This document shows positions 30,423 through 37,420 of a stretch of DNA of 37,420 bases, one piece after another. The notes below the pieces were generated by a model. It ran no database searches. It was not told where the DNA came from and was given only the letters and a program-made list of their open reading frames with translations. The stretch's first letter is position 1; each line of letters begins with the position of its first letter. Source of the stretch: Methylophaga sp. (GTDB taxonomy: Bacteria; Pseudomonadota; Gammaproteobacteria; Nitrosococcales; Methylophagaceae); contig NVUI01000012.1 of NCBI GenBank assembly GCA_002733105.1, positions 11,444 through 48,863 on the forward strand, in the 5' to 3' direction. Position numbers and translations under genes: made by a program.

Positions 30423-32120
30423 ATGAGTGAGCAGGAAATTAGTGCTCGAAAAGAAGGTCGTAAGCTGAAATTACCAAGAGCAGTTGGTAAAGGCAGGCAG
30501 GTTGATCCAAAAGCGTTAGCAGAAATCCAGTCTTTATTAGGCAGTGAATCTCGTCAAAAAGATCTGTTGATTGAACACCTCCATAAGATCCAAGATGCAT
30601 ATCAGCATATCTCTGCTGCGCATTTAGTGGCATTAGCACGTGAGATGAAGCTATCCAAAGCAGAAGTTTATGAAGTAGCTACCTTTTATCATCATTTTGA
30701 TGTGGTTAAAGAAGGAGACACGCCACCACAAGCTCTAACTGTTCGTGTTTGTGAGTCGTTAACCTGTGAAATGATGGGTGCAAAAGATCTGATCAATTCG
30801 CTTGAAAATGCATTGGGTGATGATGTCAGAGTGCAACCAGTTCCCTGTGTCGGGCGTTGTGATAAAGCCCCTGTTGCTGTTGTAGGAATGAATCCTATTG
30901 AACATGCTAATAGTGCGATGGTTGAGGAAGCCGTTAATAACAAAGCGATAGAACCTGAAGCTATCTACCCCATTAATTTTGAGGCATATCTTGCCCAAAA
31001 TGGGTACAACACTTATCGTTTATGTCGAGATGGTACTTATAAAGTTGAAAAAGTATTAGCTGCAATGGATGACTCTGGCCTACGTGGCTTAGGTGGTGCA
31101 GGTTTCCCTGCCGGACGGAAATGGCGCATTGTTAGAGATATGCCTGAACCTAAATTAATGGCAGTTAATATTGATGAAGGTGAGCCAGGTACATTAAAAG
31201 ATAAATATTATCTGGATCGTGATCCACATTGTTTTCTAGAAGGGATGCTGATTGCTGCTTGGGCAACGGGTATTAATGAAATTTATATTTATCTACGTGA
31301 TGAATATGCTGCGATTAGACAAAGTTTGACTGAAGAGATAGCTAAGCTAATAGCTAATCCACCAGTAGAAGATATGCCCACTATTTATCTTCGTCGTGGT
31401 GCAGGCGCTTATATTTGTGGTGAAGAGTCAGCCATGATTGAGTCTATAGAAGGTAAACGAGGTATGCCTCGCCTTCGACCTCCATTTGTTGCTGAAGTAG
31501 GATTATTTGGGCGGCCGACGCTTGAACACAATATGGAATCCTTATACTGGGTAAGAGATATTCTTGAGAAAGGCCCGGGTTGTTTGACAGATCATGGCCG
31601 TAATGGGCGCGTGGGTTTGCGTTCATTCTCGGTGAGTGGGCGAGTCAATAAGCCCGGTGTACATCTTGCCCCGGCAGGTATCTCTATGCAAGAGTTGATA
31701 GATGAATATTGCGGTGGCATGCAAGAGGGACATGAATTCTATGGCTATTTCCCTGGTGGTGCCTCGGGTGGAATTTTACCCGCTTCATTGGGTGATGTGC
31801 CATTGGATTTTGATACTTTACAAGAATATGGCTGTTTTATTGGCAGTGCGGCTATCGTGGTATTCTCGGATCACGATAAAGCGCGTGATTTAGCCGTTAA
31901 TGCGATGAAGTTTTTTGAAGAAGAATCCTGTGGTCAGTGCACACCATGCCGTGTTGGTACAGCCAAAGCTGTTACTTTGATGGAAGATCCACAGTGGAAC
32001 GAAGATTTATTGCAAGAATTATCAGATGTGATGATTGATGCCTCCATTTGTGGTCTGGGCCAAGCAGCCCCCAACCCTATGCGTAGTGTCATAAAATACT
32101 TCCCAGAGGAGTTGAAATAA
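30423..32120 (+). CDS. NAD-dependent formate dehydrogenase beta subunit (fused NuoE/FdsG-like + NuoF/FdsB-like)
   Basis: NuoE-like CESLTC...CVGRC 2Fe-2S ligands; NuoF-like GLRGLGGAGFPAGRKW (FMN), GAGAYICGEESAMIESIEGKRGMPRLRPPF (NAD), ESCGQCTPCRVG (4Fe-4S). Confidence 0.92.
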   Translation: MSEQEISARKEGRKLKLPRAVGKGRQVDPKALAEIQSLLGSESRQKDLLIEHLHKIQDAYQHISAAHLVALAREMKLSKAEVYEVATFYHHFDVVKEGDTPPQALTVRVCESLTCEMMGAKDLINSLENALGDDVRVQPVPCVGRCDKAPVAVVGMNPIEHANSAMVEEAVNNKAIEPEAIYPINFEAYLAQNGYNTYRLCRDGTYKVEKVLAAMDDSGLRGLGGAGFPAGRKWRIVRDMPEPKLMAVNIDEGEPGTLKDKYYLDRDPHCFLEGMLIAAWATGINEIYIYLRDEYAAIRQSLTEEIAKLIANPPVEDMPTIYLRRGAGAYICGEESAMIESIEGKRGMPRLRPPFVAEVGLFGRPTLEHNMESLYWVRDILEKGPGCLTDHGRNGRVGLRSFSVSGRVNKPGVHLAPAGISMQELIDEYCGGMQEGHEFYGYFPGGASGGILPASLGDVPLDFDTLQEYGCFIGSAAIVVFSDHDKARDLAVNAMKFFEEESCGQCTPCRVGTAKAVTLMEDPQWNEDLLQELSDVMIDASICGLGQAAPNPMRSVIKYFPEELK

Positions 32121-34933
32121 TGGCTATTAACCCTGAAGAAGCCTTATCGGATATGGGGCAAACTATTAACTTCACTTTAAATGGTCAAGCCGTTGTCGCT
32201 GAACAAGGTGACACATTACTGGATGTTGCCAAACAACAAGGTATTGAAATCCCTCATTTGTGTTATTCAGACCGACAAGGTTCAGATGGTAACTGTCGTG
32301 CTTGTATGGTTGAGATTGATGGTGAGCGTGTATTAGCACCATCATGTTGTCGTCAACCAACAGAAGGTATGCAAGTCCAATCGACTAGTGAACGTGCGTT
32401 AAAATCACAGAAAATGGTGCTGGAATTACTCAAGTCGGATGTCTCAGAACAACCACATACTTTAAATTCAGAATTAGATTACTGGGCGGGCAAATTAGAC
32501 TTAGGTTTGCCTCGCTTTGAGGCCAGAAAACAGCAACCTGCTGCCGATATATCTCATCCTGCTATTGCCGTTAATATGGATGCCTGCATTCAATGTACTC
32601 GTTGTGTTCGTGCTTGCCGTGATGAACAAAATAATGATGTGATTGGTTTGGCTCAACGTGGCACCCATACACAAATTGTCTTTGATCTTGCCGATCCTAT
32701 GGGCGAAAGCACCTGTGTTGCCTGTGGTGAATGTGTAGAAGCATGCCCAACAGGCGCGTTAATGCCTGCTAATGATGTCGGTATGATAAAACCGGATCGA
32801 CAAGTAGATTCTGGTTGCCCATTTTGTGGTGTTGGCTGTCAAATGACCTATCACATTAAAGATGACAAAATTTTATATGTAGATGGTCGTGATGGTCCGG
32901 CCAATAAAGGTCGTCTCTGTGTCAAAGGTCGTTATGGTTTTGATTATGTTCATCATCCACATCGTTTAACTAAACCGTTGATCCGTCGGGATGATGCACC
33001 TAAATCAGCTGATTTCTCTATGGATCCCAATGATGTTGCCAAGATATTTCGTGAAGCGACATGGGACGAAGCGTTAGATTTTGCTGCTAACGGCTTTAAG
33101 AAAATTCGTGATGAACAAGGCCCTAATGCCTTAGCTGGGTTTGGTAGCGCTAAGGGTAGTAATGAAGAAGCTTATTTATTCCAGAAACTAATTAGAACAG
33201 GCTTTAAAACCAATAATGTTGATCACTGCACACGGCTTTGTCATGCCTCATCAGTGGTTGCCTTATTAGAATGTTTAGGCTCTGGGGCGGTATCAAACCC
33301 GGTATCTGATGTGGATAAAGCAGAAGTCCTGGTGATCATTGGTGCTAATCCAACAGTGAATCATCCGGTGGGTGCAACATGGATGAAAAATGCCATGCGC
33401 CGTGGCACTAAATTAATATTGATGGATCCACGGTCAACTGATTTATCTCGCCAAGCAACACATCATTTGGCCTTTAAGCCGGGTAGTGATGTGCCTATGT
33501 TAAATGCCATTATGCACACCATTATTGAAGAAGATTTAATTGATCCAAAATTTATAGCCGAGCGTACTGAAGGCTTTGCAGCAATGAAGGACCATTTGAA
33601 GGCTTATACGCCAGAGTTAATGGAATCAATTTGTGGTGTTCCCGCGGATACATTACGTCAAGTTGCTCGATTATATGCCACCTCTTCAGGTTCTATGATT
33701 CTGTGGGGAATGGGTGTTTCACAACATGTCCATGGTACTGATAATGCACGCTGTTTGATTTCGTTAGCATTGATGACCGGACAGATTGGTCGTCCAGGAA
33801 CAGGATTACATCCATTACGTGGTCAGAATAATGTACAAGGTGCATCTGATATGGGTTTGATACCCATGGTCTTCCCCGATTATCAGCCTGTGGATGATGA
33901 GAAAGCACATGCCTATTTTGAACAGTTATGGGGGTGTGAATTAGATAGCAATCCAGGTTTAACGGTAGTTGAAATCATGCATGCCATTCATGCGGGTGAT
34001 TTAACGGGGCTTTATGTGCAAGGTGAAAACCCAGCGATGTCGGATCCTGATGCCAATCATGCTCGTCAGTCGTTGGCTGAACTGGAACATTTGGTGGTAC
34101 AAGATATTTTCTTAACGGAAACGGCTTATTTAGCCGACGTGATCTTGCCAGCCTCGGCCTATTCTGAGAAAACAGCGACATTTACCAATACCGATAGATT
34201 AGTTCAAATAGGCAGACAAGCTGTACCACCACCGGGCGATGCTCGCCAAGATTTATGGATCATTCAAGAAATGGCCCGTCGTCTTGGTTTGGATTGGAAT
34301 TATAAAGATTCTGCTGAAGTGTTCGAAGAAGTGCGTAAAGCCGTACCCACAATGGCCGGTATGACGTGGGAACGGTTGGAAAAAGAAGGTTCAATTGTCT
34401 ACCCATGTTTAAATGAAGGTGATCCTGGTGAAGATATTATTTTCACCGAGACATTTGAAAGTGCTAATGGCCTAGGTAAATTTGTACCAGCAGATATTGT
34501 GCCGCCAGATGAGCGTCCAGATGAAGAATATCCATTTGTATTAATAACGGGACGGATGTTAGAACATTGGCATACGGGTTCAATGACTCGACGATCAAAT
34601 GTTTTGGATGCATTAGAGCCAGAAGCAGTGGCCACTATTAATCCGATAAGTCTTGATGAAATGGGTATTAAACCGGGTGAGTTAATAACACTATCAACGC
34701 GTCGTGGCCAAATTTCGATGATGGCACGAGCTGACGAAGGGGTGCCAACCGGTGCTATATTCATGGCGTTCTGTTACTACGAAGCTGCAGTGAATAAATT
34801 ATCTAATGCTGCACTAGATCCATCAGCAAAAATACCAGAGTTTAAATACTGTGCCGTTAAAGTCACCCCTGGTGGTGAACAAATGCAGTTCCATAGTTAT
34901 GGCGGTGGGCAGTCAAAAAATAAACTAACGTAA
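32120..34933 (+). CDS. Formate dehydrogenase alpha subunit (Mo/W-bis-PGD, NuoG-like N-terminus)
   Basis: N-terminal 2Fe-2S (CYSDRQGSDGNCRACMVE), ferredoxin clusters (CIQCTRCVRAC, CVACGECVEACP), CPFCGVGCQMTYH...GRLCVKGRYG, active-site region NVDHCTRLCHASSV; TAATG overlap with the beta subunit. Confidence 0.94.
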   Translation: MAINPEEALSDMGQTINFTLNGQAVVAEQGDTLLDVAKQQGIEIPHLCYSDRQGSDGNCRACMVEIDGERVLAPSCCRQPTEGMQVQSTSERALKSQKMVLELLKSDVSEQPHTLNSELDYWAGKLDLGLPRFEARKQQPAADISHPAIAVNMDACIQCTRCVRACRDEQNNDVIGLAQRGTHTQIVFDLADPMGESTCVACGECVEACPTGALMPANDVGMIKPDRQVDSGCPFCGVGCQMTYHIKDDKILYVDGRDGPANKGRLCVKGRYGFDYVHHPHRLTKPLIRRDDAPKSADFSMDPNDVAKIFREATWDEALDFAANGFKKIRDEQGPNALAGFGSAKGSNEEAYLFQKLIRTGFKTNNVDHCTRLCHASSVVALLECLGSGAVSNPVSDVDKAEVLVIIGANPTVNHPVGATWMKNAMRRGTKLILMDPRSTDLSRQATHHLAFKPGSDVPMLNAIMHTIIEEDLIDPKFIAERTEGFAAMKDHLKAYTPELMESICGVPADTLRQVARLYATSSGSMILWGMGVSQHVHGTDNARCLISLALMTGQIGRPGTGLHPLRGQNNVQGASDMGLIPMVFPDYQPVDDEKAHAYFEQLWGCELDSNPGLTVVEIMHAIHAGDLTGLYVQGENPAMSDPDANHARQSLAELEHLVVQDIFLTETAYLADVILPASAYSEKTATFTNTDRLVQIGRQAVPPPGDARQDLWIIQEMARRLGLDWNYKDSAEVFEEVRKAVPTMAGMTWERLEKEGSIVYPCLNEGDPGEDIIFTETFESANGLGKFVPADIVPPDERPDEEYPFVLITGRMLEHWHTGSMTRRSNVLDALEPEAVATINPISLDEMGIKPGELITLSTRRGQISMMARADEGVPTGAIFMAFCYYEAAVNKLSNAALDPSAKIPEFKYCAVKVTPGGEQMQFHSYGGGQSKNKLT

Positions 34934-34951
34934 CCTGGTTATATTTTCATG

Positions 34952-34982
34952 AAAAAGGGTGTCAATATGACACCCTTTTTTT
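34952..34982 (+). terminator. Strong rho-independent terminator
   Basis: AAAAAGGGTGTCA-ATA-TGACACCCTTTTTTT. Confidence 0.88.
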
Positions 34983-35109
34983 ATATACTCGTTATTATTG
35001 AAGATGCTTTTTTTCTAGTGTCTAGACTGGATGTTCAATGGTCACGGCTATATGTTCTTGTTAAGATATAACCTATAAAAACACTTGTGAGAGGCGATAA
35101 CCTAAAATA

Positions 35110-35862
35110 ATGAAAATTTTGATCAGTAATGATGATGGTTATATGGCTGAGGGGATCAAATCTTTAGCTGAAGCATTATCCAATTTAGGTGAAATCACCG
35201 TTGTAGCACCAGATAGAAACCGTAGTGGAGCAAGTAACTCCTTAACGCTTGAAAATCCTTTACGAGTCAATAGATTAGACAATGGCACATATCGGGTGGA
35301 AGGTACACCAACAGACTGTGTACATCTTGCGATCACGGGATTATTAGAGGATGAACCCGATATGGTGGTGTCAGGGATTAACGCGGGAGCAAATTTAGGG
35401 GATGACGTACTGTATTCAGGCACAGTAGCTGCTGCTATGGAAGGACGTTTTTTAGGCTTACCTGCCATTGCGATTTCACTCGCTAGTCATACCGGTGTTC
35501 ATTATGAAACAGCTGCATGGGTAGCAGAAAAATTAGTCAAACAATTACTACAAACGGCTTTGCCGGCAGACACTATTTTAAATGTAAATGTGCCTGACAT
35601 TCCTATTTCCGAAATTAGTGGATTTGAAAGTACACGGTTAGGGCATCGGCATAAAGCGGAACCTATTATTAAAGAATTTGATCCTCGTGGGCGTGCTATG
35701 TATTGGGTTGGGCCAGCAGGAGAAGAGCAAGATGCTGGGCCAGGAACAGATTTTGATGCTATTCGTCGTGGTGCGGTATCGGTGACACCGTTACAAGTTG
35801 ATTTGACACGTTATGATGCTATTGATGGCGTAGCAAACTGGCTACAGGGAGCCTTTAAGTGA
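35110..35862 (+). CDS. surE: 5'/3'-nucleotidase SurE
   Basis: [83 protein letters not shown]. Confidence 0.97.
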   Translation: MKILISNDDGYMAEGIKSLAEALSNLGEITVVAPDRNRSGASNSLTLENPLRVNRLDNGTYRVEGTPTDCVHLAITGLLEDEPDMVVSGINAGANLGDDVLYSGTVAAAMEGRFLGLPAIAISLASHTGVHYETAAWVAEKLVKQLLQTALPADTILNVNVPDIPISEISGFESTRLGHRHKAEPIIKEFDPRGRAMYWVGPAGEEQDAGPGTDFDAIRRGAVSVTPLQVDLTRYDAIDGVANWLQGAFK

Positions 35863-36518
35863 GCTCTGATCATCGTGGTATAGGCATGACATCGCAAAGA
35901 ACACGCGATCGATTGATAACACGTCTAAAGCAGCAGGGCATCGGTAACACTGAAGTACTTACTGTGATGAGAGATTTACCACGACATATATTTGTTGATG
36001 AAGCGTTGGCAAGCCGTGCATATGAAGATACTGCTTTACCCATAGGTCAAGGGCAAACAATTTCTCAACCATTTATCGTGGCTAGAATGACGGAGATTTT
36101 ATTGGAAGGGATACCTAAGAAAAAAGTGTTAGAGGTTGGTACCGGCTCTGGATATCAAACGGCAGTGTTATCACGATTGGTTGAACGTGTGTTTAGCGTT
36201 GAACGAATTGCCGTGCTTCAAAATCAGGCGCGCGAACGATTTTATCAATTAAAGCTAAATAATATTCGATTAAAACATAGTGACGGAAGCTGGGGCTGGG
36301 AAGATAATGCACCCTATGATGGTATTCTAGTTACCTGTGCACCAGAACAAATTCCTGAAGGCTTGTTAGCACAACTCGCACCCGGGGGACGCTTAGTCAT
36401 TCCGGTGGGTGGATCCAACGCTCAATCATTACAAGTGATAGATCGGAATGACAGTAGTTTTGAACGAACAGAGCTAGATGCTGTCAGCTTTGTACCACTC
36501 CTAGCTGGCCGAATTTAA
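35859..36518 (+). CDS. pcm: Protein-L-isoaspartate O-methyltransferase
   Basis: [59 protein letters not shown] start or internal ATG 35886; overlaps surE. Confidence 0.96.
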   Translation: MSSDHRGIGMTSQRTRDRLITRLKQQGIGNTEVLTVMRDLPRHIFVDEALASRAYEDTALPIGQGQTISQPFIVARMTEILLEGIPKKKVLEVGTGSGYQTAVLSRLVERVFSVERIAVLQNQARERFYQLKLNNIRLKHSDGSWGWEDNAPYDGILVTCAPEQIPEGLLAQLAPGGRLVIPVGGSNAQSLQVIDRNDSSFERTELDAVSFVPLLAGRI

Positions 36519-37093
36519 TGAGTTTATTTTCCAGTCTGTATAACCTTGTTATGCAATGGGCTCGACACCGTTATGCTACTTATTGGTTGGCATTGGTGAG
36601 TTTTACTGAATCTTCCTGTTTCTTGATTCCGCCTGATGTCATGTTGGCACCAATGACGTTAGCAAAACCAGATAAAGCATGGTTTTATGCCGCATTAACC
36701 ACCATATCTTCTGTTTTAGGTGGGTTATTGGGGTATTTTATTGGCGTGTTTGCTTTTCAAATTATTGAGCCATGGTTATATTCACTGGGATATATAGAGA
36801 CATATCATTTGGCCGAGCAGTGGTTTATGCAATGGGGCTTTTGGGCTATTCTTTTAGCGGGGTTTACACCTATCCCCTATAAAATTTTCACCATTGCTTC
36901 TGGTGTTGCAGGAATGGCTTTGTTACCTTTTGTTATTGGCTCAACGATTGGCCGTGGAGCACGTTTTTTTCTAGTGGCGGGGTTAATGCGCTGGGGGGGA
37001 CAAGCATTGGAATCTCAATTACGTAAATGGATTGACCTTATTGGCTGGATGATGGTCGTACTGGTAGTGATAGGTTATTTTATCCTTTTCTAG
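36518..37093 (+). CDS. YqaA/DedA-like (SNARE-associated) inner membrane protein
   Basis: WLALVSFTESSCFLIPPDVMLAPMTLAKPDKAWFYA, FTPIPYKIFTIASGVAGM, STIGRGARFFLVAGLMRWGG; usual surE-pcm-yqaA-nlpD context. Confidence 0.88.
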   Translation: MSLFSSLYNLVMQWARHRYATYWLALVSFTESSCFLIPPDVMLAPMTLAKPDKAWFYAALTTISSVLGGLLGYFIGVFAFQIIEPWLYSLGYIETYHLAEQWFMQWGFWAILLAGFTPIPYKIFTIASGVAGMALLPFVIGSTIGRGARFFLVAGLMRWGGQALESQLRKWIDLIGWMMVVLVVIGYFILF

Positions 37094-37106
37094 GAATTGG
37101 CCAGAG

Positions 37107-37420
37107 ATGAGGATCATATTAATACTGCTGCTTATCTCTCTCACTGCTTGTGGAGGTGGGCAAGCAGTGGCACCTGTTGGAGTCTATGGGGCCAAAGCAA
37201 AACCAGCGGTCATTAAAAGAACCTACTCCAAACCACCATCAATTTATAAAGTAAAAAAGGGTGACACCCTTTATTCTATTAGCTGGCGTTATGGTCTTGA
37301 CTATAAAACGTTAGCTTCAATTAATAATATTAGATCGCCTTATAATATATTTATCGGGCAAAAATTACGTTTTAAGTCGAATAAGAAAGTAACGACAACA
37401 AAAGCCAAGACAACTAACAA
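37107..37420 (+). CDS. nlpD: NlpD-like lipoprotein with LysM domain, 3' truncated by window edge
   Basis: MRIILILLLISLTACGGG (lipobox LTAC) and LysM YKVKKGDTLYSISWRYGLDYKTLASINNIRSPYNIFIGQKLRF; frame open to the window end. Confidence 0.88.
   Translation, partial: MRIILILLLISLTACGGGQAVAPVGVYGAKAKPAVIKRTYSKPPSIYKVKKGDTLYSISWRYGLDYKTLASINNIRSPYNIFIGQKLRFKSNKKVTTTKAKTTN

Noticed and set aside
34399-34764. 121-aa minus-strand ORF within the FDH alpha gene
   Set aside because: Antisense to a strongly conserved molybdopterin oxidoreductase domain; no independent start signals recognised.

Overview
The window is gene-dense chromosomal DNA, most likely from a low-to-moderate GC gammaproteobacterium. 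A methylotroph-like lifestyle is possible but not provable from this window. No phage, transposon, CRISPR array, tRNA or rRNA was recognised.

Gene content in order:
- the TolC C-terminus
- a hybrid EAL protein with a degenerate GGDEF domain
- an isochorismatase-family hydrolase and a Cys-rich secreted small protein
- (minus strand) a B12-binding radical SAM protein, a PEP-CTERM-like protein, sbcB and hemL
- a NarL-type two-component pair
- a TonB2-type energy-transduction operon (DUF3450 / TtpC-like / ExbB / ExbD / TonB / TPR)
- a class II aldolase
- an ovothiol cluster (ovoA-ovoB) translationally coupled to a rhomboid protease
- a DUF2582-like wHTH protein, then parE and parC
- (minus strand) a GGDEF-EAL receptor and an orphan GspG-like pseudopilin
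- an OFA-family MFS transporter and a DUF465 protein
- a two-subunit NAD-dependent formate dehydrogenase
- surE, pcm, a YqaA-like membrane protein and truncated nlpD

The most interesting segment is about 10.4-19.9 kb. There a TonB2-type operon runs into a class II aldolase and then an ovoA-ovoB-rhomboid operon whose ribosome binding site may be sequestered in a hairpin. Next most interesting is the OFA transporter / DUF465 / two-subunit FDH block, with palindromic sites in its intergenic regions.
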